Positions 52,022 to 60,322 of a DNA stretch of 64,000 nucleotides are shown piece after piece. Under the pieces are notes generated by a model. That model was not told the origin of the DNA. It searched no databases and saw only the letters and a list, made by a program, of their open reading frames with translations. Source of the DNA: Pedobacter sp. B4-66 (GTDB taxonomy: Bacteria > Bacteroidota > Bacteroidia > Sphingobacteriales > Sphingobacteriaceae); contig NZ_JAFVME010000014.1 of the NCBI RefSeq assembly GCF_018492665.1, positions 186,001 to 250,000 on the forward strand, read 5' to 3'. A program made the position numbers and the translations under genes. The first letter of the stretch is position 1; the number at the start of each line of letters is the position of its first letter.

Positions 52022-53351
52022 CTTGAACAGGGTTTACCTTTTTAGGCTTGCGTTTCTTTTTCAGTTTATTAAGCCATATTAATGTACCGGTAACTGGCAA
52101 TGTGGTAGCAACTAAGCATGCAAAGAAATAGATTATCTTGGTAAACATACCATAAACATCACCTAGATGCAATGCTTTAATTGACCCTGAAACCCTCTCG
52201 TTAAAAGGCTTATCCTTAAATACGTCTACTTTTAAAACTCCGGCAGTATATTGATCAAGCAATAACTTATCCCCTGCTGAAGGAGCAAAAAAACCTGTAC
52301 GATTCTTGGTAATGGCAATTGCTGAAAGAGAATCTTTTGGCAACGAAACCAAATAATCACCGGTGTAAGGAAGTACTTCCTGAGCTTTATCTATATATTC
52401 AGCTATACTTAATGATTTAGCATTCTCAGCGTTGATTTTTGAAACTGGATCAGCAGGAGGTTCAAATCCTTCAGGCTGATAAGTACCCAATGTTTTTCTT
52501 AACGCTTCTCTATACCAAGGAAACGACCATTGAGGTCCGGTAATACCCATCAAAAACAAAAATATGCAGGCATAAAAACCTAAACTATTATGCAAATCGT
52601 GATTGGTTCTTTTCCAACTTCCGCTCCATTTCACTTTTAAACCCTGTCTCCATGCTTTCATCTTTTGAGGAAACCAGATTACAATTCCTGTTATTACTCC
52701 TAATGTGAAAAGGATCGTAGCTGTACCTGAAATATAGCTACCTAGTTTGCGGTTTTCTAACTCACCGAACAATGGTTTCTCTATTTTATCTAGTAGTAGC
52801 CATCTGTGCAAACTAAACATAGTTTTCATAAATTCTCCTGTTGCAGTTTTTGCTTCAGAAACATTACCAAGTACTTCTCCTGTATATTGATTTACTGCAA
52901 AGGCTGATGGGCGTTTTCCTTCTCCTGGTCCATCTTTTCCTTTACCACCTTTCTTTTTATCTTTTGAAGGAGGTCCTGATAATTCAGCTGCTCCTTTTTT
53001 CCTATCTCCTCCGTCCTTTTTTCCTTCTCCATCTTTATCTTTCATCTTAACCATAAACTGATACGTCTTGTTAGGATCAGCCGGTATTTTAACAGAGGTG
53101 ACCTTACCACCGGTACTCGCTTTAACTCTTGCCATCAATGCCTCCATTTGCATTGGTTTAGCTCCTTTGCCCTCTACTTTATATAATTCAGGTGAAGCCA
53201 TTTCCTTAAGTTCAGTATTGAATACATAGATAGTACCACTTAAACAAATAAGAATTACAATGATACCACTGGCTAAACCTAGCCAAAGGTGAATGTCGTT
53301 AAAGAATTTGCGTGTTTTTTGCCAGGCTGTTTTAGTTCTCCCTTGTTTCAT
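52002..53351 (-). CDS. PepSY-associated TM helix protein with charged insert
   Basis: The 449-residue membrane protein has a PepSY_TM layout: FFNDIHLWLGLASGIIVILI (13-32), a periplasmic PepSY domain, FMKTMFSLHRWLLLDKIEKP, a HDLHNSLGFYACIFLFLMGI segment and a final membrane span before the basic C-terminus. Between about 110 and 150 it carries a Gly/Lys/Asp-rich low-complexity insert (KDKDGEGKKDGGDRKKG and KKKGGKGKDGPGEGKRPS) absent from the shorter relative at 49764. It is a probable inner membrane iron reductase-like protein. A TTAGA-N5-TCTAA palindrome and a minus-strand -7 element lie upstream. Confidence 0.9.
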   Translation of the reverse strand: MKQGRTKTAWQKTRKFFNDIHLWLGLASGIIVILICLSGTIYVFNTELKEMASPELYKVEGKGAKPMQMEALMARVKASTGGKVTSVKIPADPNKTYQFMVKMKDKDGEGKKDGGDRKKGAAELSGPPSKDKKKGGKGKDGPGEGKRPSAFAVNQYTGEVLGNVSEAKTATGEFMKTMFSLHRWLLLDKIEKPLFGELENRKLGSYISGTATILFTLGVITGIVIWFPQKMKAWRQGLKVKWSGSWKRTNHDLHNSLGFYACIFLFLMGITGPQWSFPWYREALRKTLGTYQPEGFEPPADPVSKINAENAKSLSIAEYIDKAQEVLPYTGDYLVSLPKDSLSAIAITKNRTGFFAPSAGDKLLLDQYTAGVLKVDVFKDKPFNERVSGSIKALHLGDVYGMFTKIIYFFACLVATTLPVTGTLIWLNKLKKKRKPKKVNPVQAMQPAL

Positions 53352-53379
53352 TTACTGTAAGAATTGATGGTGTTTTCTG

Positions 53380-53387
53380 CAAAAGTA
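53380..53387 (-). promoter_or_regulatory. -7 element of the second PepSY gene
   Basis: CAAAAGTA on the plus strand is TACTTTTG on the minus strand, a full match to TAnnTTTG. The palindrome at 53406-53420 lies where the -33 element should be. Confidence 0.55.
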
Positions 53388-53405
53388 AAATAAATTTACA
53401 ATTAT

Positions 53406-53420
53406 TTAGACTACTTCTAA
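53406..53420. promoter_or_regulatory. TTAGA-N5-TCTAA palindrome, operator candidate 3
   Basis: TTAGACTACTTCTAA, perfect 5-bp arms, at the -33 position of the second PepSY gene. Flanks match those at the receptor gene (TTTAGA and TCTAAATA). Confidence 0.65.
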
Positions 53421-53565
53421 ATACTTATTTGTAACTAAAGTACTACCACGACTGAACATTACATATATATATCGTTAAATTTAAATACCGTGATAATATC
53501 ACCACAATCTGTTCTAAATCAACAACATTTATCAAAAAAATCTTTTCTTTAAAAATATTAATTAT

Positions 53566-53573
53566 TATCTTTG
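53566..53573 (+). promoter_or_regulatory. -7 element before rpsA
   Basis: TATCTTTG matches TAnnTTTG, 33 bases before the ATG at 53607. The -33 position is a T-rich stretch without TTG. The leader contains AAAGGAG (about 53587-53593), a Shine-Dalgarno-like stretch that is rare in this window. Confidence 0.5.
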
Positions 53574-53606
53574 CCGTCCCTAACGGGAAAAGGAGATTTA
53601 ATTTTA

Positions 53607-55541
53607 ATGGCTAAAAAACAAGTAGCAGAAAAAGAACTAGAGGCTAAAACAGCTGAACTTCAAGGCGCAGACGCTCGTCTTGCTGAAAAAGAAACCATTG
53701 AATCAGAAGCTGATTCAGTGTCGATCGAACAGATCAAATCATCGTTAGCAACACCTGATCAAGATTTTGACTGGGATGCTGATGATAAAGTTTTCGGAAA
53801 ATACTCTGATGAAGACCGTAAAAAGTTTGAAGACATGTATACCGATACTTTCAATCAAATCACTCAAGGTGAAATCATTAGCGGTACTGTTGTTTCAATA
53901 AACAACAAGGACGTGGTATTGAACGTTGGATTTAAATCAGACGGTTTAGTATCTACTTCTGAATTCCGTGATACACCTGATTTGAAAGTTGGCGATAAAG
54001 TTGACGTTTTCGTGGAAGCCCCTGAAGATGCTAACGGCCAATTAATCTTGTCTCGTAAAAGAGCTAAAACTCAGAGATCATGGGAAACTATCAATGAAGC
54101 CCTTGACAATGACAGAATCATCAACGGATTTGTTAAAAGCCGTACTAAAGGTGGTCTTATCGTTGACATTATGGGTGTTGAGGCTTTCTTACCAGGTTCT
54201 CAAATTGACATCAAACCTATCCGCGATTACGATGTATACGTGGGTAAAACAATGGAATTCAAAGTTGTTAAGATCAACCACGAGTTTAAAAACGTAGTTG
54301 TATCTCATAAAATCTTAATTGAAGACGACTTAGAAAGCCAAAAAGTTGAGATTGTATCTAAACTTGAAAAAGGTCAGGTTCTTGAAGGAACAGTTAAAAA
54401 CATCACTGACTTCGGTGTATTCATCGATTTAGGTGGCGTTGATGGTTTACTTCACATCACTGATATTTCTTGGGGCCGCATAGAGCATCCAAAAGAAGTA
54501 TTGAGCTTAGACGAAAAAATCAATGTTGTAGTTCTTGACTTTGATGACGAGAAAAAACGTATTGCATTAGGATTAAAACAATTAACACCTCACCCTTGGG
54601 AATCTTTAGATGCTAACTTAGCTGTTGGTTCTAAAGTTAAAGGTAAAATTGTTACTGTTGCTGATTACGGTGCTTTCCTTGAAATCATTCCTGGTGTTGA
54701 AGGTTTAATTCACGTATCAGAAATGTCTTGGTCTCAAAACTTACGCAGCCCTCAGGAATTCCTGAAAGTTAGCGACGAAATCGAAGCTGAAGTTTTAACT
54801 TTAGATAGAGACGAGCGTAAAATGAGCTTAGGTATTAAACAATTAACTCAAGATCCTTGGCAAAATGTTGCTGAAAGATATCCTATCGGAAGCAAACATA
54901 CTGCTGTAGTTAAAAACATGACTAACTTCGGTGTATTTGTTGAAATCGAAGAAGGTATTGATGGTTTAATCCATATCTCTGATCTTTCTTGGTCTAAAAA
55001 AGTTAACCACCCTAACGAATTCACTAAAGTAGGTGATACATTAGACGTAGTTGTTCTTGAATTAGATGTTGAAAGCCGCAAATTAAGCTTAGGCCACAAA
55101 CAATTAGAAGAAAACCCTTGGGATACTTTCGAAACTATCTTTACTGTAGATTCAATCCACCAAGGAACTGTTGTTAAAGTAACTGATAAAGGTGCTGTTA
55201 TTGCTTTACCATATGGTGTTGAAGGTTTCGTACCTACTAAGCACATGGCTAAAGAAGATGGTACTACTATCAAAGCTGAAGAAACTAATGATTTCAAAAT
55301 CATCGAGTTTAACAAAGATGCTAAACGTATCGTTGTTTCTCACGCCCGTATCTGGGAAGAGGCTAAAGCTGAAGCTGTTGCTGAAGAAAGAGCTACTAAG
55401 AAAAAAGAAGCTAAAGCATCTAGCAGTGCAGTGAAAAAAGTTAAAGATTCAGTTGAAAAATCTACATTAGGTGATTTAGGCGTGCTTGCACAATTAAAAC
55501 AACAAATGGAAGGTGAAGAGAACAAAGCTAAAAAAGGCTAG
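53607..55541 (+). CDS. rpsA: 30S ribosomal protein S1
   Basis: The 644-residue protein has an acidic N-terminal extension of about 80 residues and six S1 RNA-binding repeats, for example GEIISGTVVSINNKDVVLNV, GTVKNITDFGVFIDLGGVDG, GKIVTVADYGAFLEIIPGVE and AVVKNMTNFGVFVEIEEGID, then a Lys/Glu-rich tail. S1 binds mRNA and aids its entry into the 30S subunit. The ATG at 53607 starts MAKKQVAEKE; the frame is open from a TTG-like codon at 53571, but that lies within the -7 element. It is a single gene with its own terminator. Confidence 0.96.
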   Translation: MAKKQVAEKELEAKTAELQGADARLAEKETIESEADSVSIEQIKSSLATPDQDFDWDADDKVFGKYSDEDRKKFEDMYTDTFNQITQGEIISGTVVSINNKDVVLNVGFKSDGLVSTSEFRDTPDLKVGDKVDVFVEAPEDANGQLILSRKRAKTQRSWETINEALDNDRIINGFVKSRTKGGLIVDIMGVEAFLPGSQIDIKPIRDYDVYVGKTMEFKVVKINHEFKNVVVSHKILIEDDLESQKVEIVSKLEKGQVLEGTVKNITDFGVFIDLGGVDGLLHITDISWGRIEHPKEVLSLDEKINVVVLDFDDEKKRIALGLKQLTPHPWESLDANLAVGSKVKGKIVTVADYGAFLEIIPGVEGLIHVSEMSWSQNLRSPQEFLKVSDEIEAEVLTLDRDERKMSLGIKQLTQDPWQNVAERYPIGSKHTAVVKNMTNFGVFVEIEEGIDGLIHISDLSWSKKVNHPNEFTKVGDTLDVVVLELDVESRKLSLGHKQLEENPWDTFETIFTVDSIHQGTVVKVTDKGAVIALPYGVEGFVPTKHMAKEDGTTIKAEETNDFKIIEFNKDAKRIVVSHARIWEEAKAEAVAEERATKKKEAKASSSAVKKVKDSVEKSTLGDLGVLAQLKQQMEGEENKAKKG

Positions 55542-55567
55542 TTCCATTTAACTTTATATAATTTAAG

Positions 55568-55597
55568 AGCCCCTCAAAATTTGAGGGGCTTTTTTTT
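55568..55597 (+). terminator. Rho-independent terminator after rpsA
   Basis: AGCCCCTC and GAGGGGCT form the core of a perfect 11-bp stem (55568-55578, 55580-55590) with a very short loop, followed by T through 55597. Confidence 0.95.
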
Positions 55598-55623
55598 GCA
55601 TTAATATTTGGGCACTTATTTGT

Positions 55624-55631
55624 TACTTTTG
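55624..55631 (+). promoter_or_regulatory. -7 element before the hexosaminidase gene
   Basis: TACTTTTG matches TAnnTTTG, 25 bases before the ATG. A -33 TTG at standard distance is missing. Confidence 0.45.
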
Positions 55632-55656
55632 AGCAACACACATTACACCTCCTACT

Positions 55657-57267
55657 ATGAGAATAATCCTATGCTTATTTTTGTTTATAATTCTCACTTT
55701 TAAACTAAATGCTCAGGACATAATACCCGCTCCTGTTGAGATGAATCCAGGGTCATCCCCTAATGAGAAATTCAGTATAAATAAGAACATGGTCATCTTT
55801 ATTAATACCATTGAAGCAAAGCCTTCTGCACAGTTCTTATCAGATTACATCTATAAATATTATAACCTAAGACTTCCTATAGTTACTGAACTAATGAAAA
55901 TTGGTCCCCGGCGATCGATAAATTTAATTATAGACCGCGAATTATATCCCAATCCTGACAAGTACTCTGTTTCTGTCCTTTCAACTACAATAAACGCAGG
56001 CTCTCCTTCTCCTCAGGGCATTTTCTACGCTGTACAAACTATTATACAGCTCTTGCCATCATCACCCGTTAATACTGAAAAACTAGATGTTTCCACTGTC
56101 GAGATTATTGATTATCCTCGTTTCGCTTACAGAGGCATGCATCTTGATGTAAGCAGACATTTTTTTGATGTCAACTTTGTTAAGAAATATATTGATTATC
56201 TGGCACTCCATAAATTAAACTACTTCCATTGGCACCTTACTGATGATCATGGCTGGCGTATAGAGATAAAAAAACATCCTAAGCTTACAGAAATTAGTGC
56301 ATGGCGTAATGGAACTATTATCGGTCTCTATCCCGGGACAGGCAATGATAAAATAAGATACGGAGGGTATTATACACAAGAGGAAGTTAAAGAGGTAATA
56401 AAATATGCAGCAGACAGATACATTACCATTGTTCCTGAAATTGAAATGCCTGGACATAGTATGGCAGTTTTAGCAGCTTACCCTGAATTTGGAACTACTC
56501 CGCGTACCCCAACTCAAGTTGCTCAAACATGGGGAATCTTCAATAAATTTAATAATGTATTGCAACCAACAGAAAAAACATTTGCCTTTTTGGAAGAAGT
56601 ACTGACTGAAGTAATGGAGCTATTTCCTTCTCCATACATACATATTGGAGGAGATGAATGTTCAAAAATCTGGTGGAAACAATCTGCATTTGCTCAAAAA
56701 CTGATTAAAGAAAAAGGATTGAAAAATGAAAATGGGTTGCAAAGTTATTTTATACATAGAATGGAAAAATTTGTAAACAGCAAAGGAAAAACTATTATCG
56801 GATGGGACGAAATTCTAGATGGTGGCCTTGCTCCTAATGCCATTGTAATGAGCTGGCGTGGAGAGAAGGGTGGGATTGCAGCAGCAAAGCAACAACACAA
56901 AGTAATTATGACTCCTGAAAATTCGATGTACTTTAATCATGCCCAATTTATGAAAGATGACTCACTAACGGCAGCAAGATTTTTACCATTAAAAACTGTA
57001 TATGACTATGAACCTGTACCCGCAGAACTTACTACCAAAGAAGCTGAATATATTTGGGGTGCACAGGGAAACCTGTGGTCGGAATATATTGCTAACCCAG
57101 CGAAAGCTGAATACATGCTTTTCCCTAGATTAGATGCACTTAGTGAAGTTTTATGGAGCCCGAAAAACAAACGCAATTATGTCGATTTTAAGAAAAGGCT
57201 AAACACTCAATTTAAGCGTTACAACCTATTAAAGATAAATTATAGTAAAAGGTACGTAAATAAGTAA
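55657..57267 (+). CDS. Beta-N-acetylhexosaminidase, GH20 family
   Basis: The 536-residue protein has a signal peptide (about 1-20, LNAQ), a GH20 N-terminal domain (about 25-145) and a TIM-barrel with YRGMHLDVSRHFF (about 155), KLNYFHWHLTDDHGWRIEIK (substrate site), IEMPGHSMAVLAAYPE and IHIGGDECSKIWWK, in which Asp333-Glu334 are the catalytic pair of substrate-assisted cleavage. It removes terminal GlcNAc or GalNAc from glycans outside the cytoplasm. No other polysaccharide genes adjoin. A TTG-like promoter element lies 25 bp upstream. Confidence 0.95.
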   Translation: MRIILCLFLFIILTFKLNAQDIIPAPVEMNPGSSPNEKFSINKNMVIFINTIEAKPSAQFLSDYIYKYYNLRLPIVTELMKIGPRRSINLIIDRELYPNPDKYSVSVLSTTINAGSPSPQGIFYAVQTIIQLLPSSPVNTEKLDVSTVEIIDYPRFAYRGMHLDVSRHFFDVNFVKKYIDYLALHKLNYFHWHLTDDHGWRIEIKKHPKLTEISAWRNGTIIGLYPGTGNDKIRYGGYYTQEEVKEVIKYAADRYITIVPEIEMPGHSMAVLAAYPEFGTTPRTPTQVAQTWGIFNKFNNVLQPTEKTFAFLEEVLTEVMELFPSPYIHIGGDECSKIWWKQSAFAQKLIKEKGLKNENGLQSYFIHRMEKFVNSKGKTIIGWDEILDGGLAPNAIVMSWRGEKGGIAAAKQQHKVIMTPENSMYFNHAQFMKDDSLTAARFLPLKTVYDYEPVPAELTTKEAEYIWGAQGNLWSEYIANPAKAEYMLFPRLDALSEVLWSPKNKRNYVDFKKRLNTQFKRYNLLKINYSKRYVNK

Positions 57268-57325
57268 AGGTAAGTTTCAATTAATTTTGTGATTACCTGT
57301 TACAGTTATATCTTTAAGTAAATTA

Positions 57326-57856
57326 ATGCCTTATATGGAATACCATACTAACTCATGTCCTTGTTGTAATAACAAGCCTGAACCCTCCGATTTATTTTGT
57401 AATGGATGCGGTTTCCCCCTCCAAGGAACTCAACAGGAACAAGACTTTTTTTATTCTGAAAGGAATGCCAAAGAAATCGATCTAGCAGATTTAAATAACA
57501 ATGTTGAATCTGCCCGAAAATCGCTGTACTGGATTGCAGGACTTAGTGTAATATCATTTTTAATTGGATACTTTACAGCTAAAGACGAACATGATAAATT
57601 TGCTATTCTATTTACCTCAGTAATACTTATAGGAGCCTTTTTAGTTTTTGGCATATGGAGTAAAACCAAACCAACAGTAGCTCTGATATCGGGGTTATCA
57701 CTTTATGTGATTATCCATATTTTAAATGCCATTGTTGATCCAAATACAATATTTTCGGGCGTTATTTTAAAGGTGATCATTATTGTTTACTTGATAAAAG
57801 GGATTAGATCAGTTTTAGAAGTCGACAAACTAAAAAAAGAACTGAACATCAATTAA
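57326..57856 (+). CDS. Zinc-ribbon membrane protein of unknown function
   Basis: The 176-residue protein begins with a zinc ribbon (SCPCCNNKPEPSDLFCNGCG, 10-29; four Cys) followed by a charged linker and about four hydrophobic segments (about 67-85, 92-110, 119-135, 139-157). The family is not recognised. It is followed in the same frame, after a single TAA, by a second zinc-ribbon membrane protein gene, so the two are very likely co-transcribed and may be related by tandem descent. It lies 58 bp after the GH20 gene. Confidence 0.7.
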   Translation: MPYMEYHTNSCPCCNNKPEPSDLFCNGCGFPLQGTQQEQDFFYSERNAKEIDLADLNNNVESARKSLYWIAGLSVISFLIGYFTAKDEHDKFAILFTSVILIGAFLVFGIWSKTKPTVALISGLSLYVIIHILNAIVDPNTIFSGVILKVIIIVYLIKGIRSVLEVDKLKKELNIN

Positions 57857-58621
57857 TTGGAAAAGCAGGAAATTCAGCAAATAGAATGCAGCCATTGTGA
57901 TGGTTTAATATCAATCAACAATAAATATTGCAGCATTTGTGGTAAAGAGCAGAAAAAAGACCAAACCCTTATAGACTCTAGAAAATGGCCCGGACTTAAA
58001 CAGATCGGGTTATTTTTTGGTATAGAGCTTATCTGCTGTATCGCAGTATTGTCGACAGATAATTTCGATATATCTAAAGCAATTCTCTTTGACATAATAT
58101 TGGCAGGAACAGCGATGCTGTTCTTTTCTTATAACTGGAAGGAGAATATGCATCTGTTAAAATGGCCAAATTTTTCCCTTAAAAAAACTATTGTCTGCAT
58201 TATAATAAGCATTGCTGCATCTATTTTAGTTCAATTTCTTGTTGAGCATTTAAACCAATTACTTTTCAATACAGATTACTCCTTTTACAGCATATATAAA
58301 CCACATAAATACGGCAAATATATCATGATTATTTCAGTTGCTTTATTCCCTGCATTATTTGAAGAACTAGCTTATCGGGGCTATCTGATGCAAAAGTTGC
58401 TTACTATCGTAGACAAAAAAGAAGCTATATACATCACCTCAATTTTATTCTTTTTTATGCATCTCAGCATGATATCATTTTTCTGGATGTTGCCATTTTC
58501 CATTGTTCTGGCTCATATAAGAATTAGAGAAAATACACTTTGGTATGGAATTATAATACATTTCACGTTTAATCTCACGGCATGTATGATGGAGATTTTA
58601 GCTTTTGATGTCCCGATATAA
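57857..58621 (+). CDS. CPBP intramembrane protease with N-terminal zinc ribbon, TTG start
   Basis: The 254-residue protein has a zinc ribbon (IECSHCDGLISINNKYCSIC, 9-28) and then a CPBP (CAAX protease and bacteriocin-processing) domain with FPALFEELAYRGYL, where Glu169, Glu170 and Arg174 form the EExxxR motif, plus FFFMHLSMISFFWM and GIIIHFTFNL with metal-binding His residues. Members cleave within the membrane or act in peptide maturation. The start is TTG at 57857, the codon directly after the stop of the preceding gene in the same frame; no ATG is available before the ribbon. The target is unknown. Confidence 0.88.
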   Translation: MEKQEIQQIECSHCDGLISINNKYCSICGKEQKKDQTLIDSRKWPGLKQIGLFFGIELICCIAVLSTDNFDISKAILFDIILAGTAMLFFSYNWKENMHLLKWPNFSLKKTIVCIIISIAASILVQFLVEHLNQLLFNTDYSFYSIYKPHKYGKYIMIISVALFPALFEELAYRGYLMQKLLTIVDKKEAIYITSILFFFMHLSMISFFWMLPFSIVLAHIRIRENTLWYGIIIHFTFNLTACMMEILAFDVPI

Positions 58622-58660
58622 GTAAAAATCTAGAATATTTTCAAAAAGCTTGCGTAGAGG

Positions 58661-58690
58661 TTTGCTGTTACAACTTTTTGGCTATATTTG
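58661..58690 (+). promoter_or_regulatory. Promoter of pyrR-pyrB
   Basis: TTTG (58661-58664), an 18-nt spacer and TATATTTG (58683-58690), a full -7 match; the spacer is one base short of the usual range. The ATG at 58707 lies 16 bases beyond. I see no attenuator-type hairpin between promoter and start. Confidence 0.6.
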
Positions 58691-58706
58691 TGCAACTATT
58701 AAGTCA

Positions 58707-59255
58707 ATGCAAAAGAGAACCCTGCTAGACGGACAAAAATTCCAGATCACAATTAAGCGACTTTGTCACCAATTAATTGAGAATCACATCGATTTTTCTA
58801 ATACTGTTTTAATAGGTATACAACCAAGAGGTAGTTACTTTGCCGACAGGGTACAACAAGAGCTTTCCCAAATCCTTAAGAAAACCAATATTAAAAAAGG
58901 CAATTTAGACATTACTTTTTTTAGAGATGACTTTAGGAGAAAGGACGGAATAGTTTCAGCAAACAGCAATACCATAGATTTTATAATTGAAGGCCAAAAT
59001 GTTATCCTAATAGATGACGTATTGTGGACAGGCAGAACTATTAGGGCTGCTATGGATGCATTGTTGGCTTATGGCAGACCTGAAAAGGTTGAGCTAATGG
59101 TGTTAATTGACAGGCGTTTTTCCAGACAACTACCTATCGAACCAGATTATATTGGTCAGCAGGTTGACAGCCTAAATTCTCAAAGAGTTAAGGTAAGTTG
59201 GAAAGAAACCGAAGGAGAAGACAAAGTTATCTTATTATCAGAAAGCAATAAATAG
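58707..59255 (+). CDS. pyrR: Bifunctional pyrimidine regulator / uracil phosphoribosyltransferase PyrR
   Basis: The 182-residue protein is a type I phosphoribosyltransferase with the PRPP motif VILIDDVLWTGRTIRAAMDA (99-118) and GIQPRGSYFADRV, and an FFRDDFRRKD loop as in PyrR. PyrR binds pyr mRNA in Gram-positive bacteria and also makes UMP from uracil; regulation in this phylum is unproven, and the short leader has no clear binding hairpin. ATG 58707 was chosen because it follows the promoter; an in-frame TTG at 58650 lies upstream of it. pyrB begins one base after the stop. Confidence 0.9.
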   Translation: MQKRTLLDGQKFQITIKRLCHQLIENHIDFSNTVLIGIQPRGSYFADRVQQELSQILKKTNIKKGNLDITFFRDDFRRKDGIVSANSNTIDFIIEGQNVILIDDVLWTGRTIRAAMDALLAYGRPEKVELMVLIDRRFSRQLPIEPDYIGQQVDSLNSQRVKVSWKETEGEDKVILLSESNK

Positions 59256-59256
59256 T

Positions 59257-60189
59257 ATGGCAGTAGAGAAATTATCAACCCGACATCTTTTAGGTATCAA
59301 AGATATTAACCGGAATGATATTGAATTGATTTTTGAAACTGCAGATAATTTTAAAGATGTAATTAATAGACCGATCAAAAAGGTCCCATCTTTAAGAGAT
59401 ATCACTATTGCCAATATTTTCTTCGAAAACTCAACAAGAACCAAGCTTTCATTTGAACTAGCAGAAAAGAGACTTTCTGCAGATGTTGTTAATTTTGCAG
59501 CCTCTTCTTCCTCTGTAAGTAAAGGTGAAACTTTAATAGATACTGTTAACAATATCCTGGCTATGAAAGTGGATATGGTAGTGATGAGACATCCATATGC
59601 AGGCGCAGGACAATTTCTAAGTAAACATATCAAAGCACAAATCGTAAATGCCGGAGATGGCGCACATGAGCATCCAACCCAGGCTTTACTTGATGCTTTT
59701 TCTATTCGTCAGAAACTAGGTGATGTAGCTGGTAAAAAAGTGGTAATCGTTGGAGATATTCTTCATTCAAGAGTTGCTATTTCTAATATCTTATGCCTGC
59801 AAAAACTAGGTGCTGAGGTAATGGTTTGCGGACCAACCACTCTAATTCCCAAGCATATTCATAGTCTTGGTGTAAAGGTTGAACACGATCTAATTAAAGC
59901 ACTTAATTGGTGTGATGTAGCAAACATGCTGCGCATTCAATTGGAAAGACAAGACATTAAGTACTTCCCTTCTTTAAGAGAATATGCTATGATGTATGGC
60001 TTAAATAAGCAGATTTTGGATAATCTAGATAAAGAAATCATTGTAATGCATCCAGGTCCAATTAACCGTGGTGTGGAGATTACCAGTGATGTTGCTGACA
60101 GCAAACAATCAATCATTTTAGAACAGGTTGAAAATGGGGTGGCAATTAGGATGGCAGTACTTTATCTACTTGCTTCTCAAAGATATTAA
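59257..60189 (+). CDS. pyrB: Aspartate carbamoyltransferase catalytic chain
   Basis: The 310-residue enzyme has FFENSTRTKLSFELAEKRL (56-73; carbamoyl phosphate loop with Ser59-Thr60-Arg61-Thr62), SSSVSKGETLIDT (Lys89 region), HEHPTQALLD, a GDILHSRVA segment and MHPGPINRGVEI near the end. It condenses carbamoyl phosphate and aspartate in pyrimidine synthesis. Length is standard. No pyrI regulatory chain follows. It is encoded one base after pyrR. Confidence 0.97.
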   Translation: MAVEKLSTRHLLGIKDINRNDIELIFETADNFKDVINRPIKKVPSLRDITIANIFFENSTRTKLSFELAEKRLSADVVNFAASSSSVSKGETLIDTVNNILAMKVDMVVMRHPYAGAGQFLSKHIKAQIVNAGDGAHEHPTQALLDAFSIRQKLGDVAGKKVVIVGDILHSRVAISNILCLQKLGAEVMVCGPTTLIPKHIHSLGVKVEHDLIKALNWCDVANMLRIQLERQDIKYFPSLREYAMMYGLNKQILDNLDKEIIVMHPGPINRGVEITSDVADSKQSIILEQVENGVAIRMAVLYLLASQRY

Positions 60190-60322
60190 CTTTCTTTAAC
60201 AGCTTTTTTATACCATTTCCTTTTTCTGTTCGTTAAACCTGTGTTATCAACACATGTTAATTTCTTATGTAAAGAAGACACAATACTATATCTATATTAG
60301 TACCAACCATATTTGAAATCAG

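Noticed and set aside
53571..53606. Start of rpsA at 53571
   Set aside because: That codon overlaps the -7 element; ATG 53607 begins the usual S1 N-terminus.
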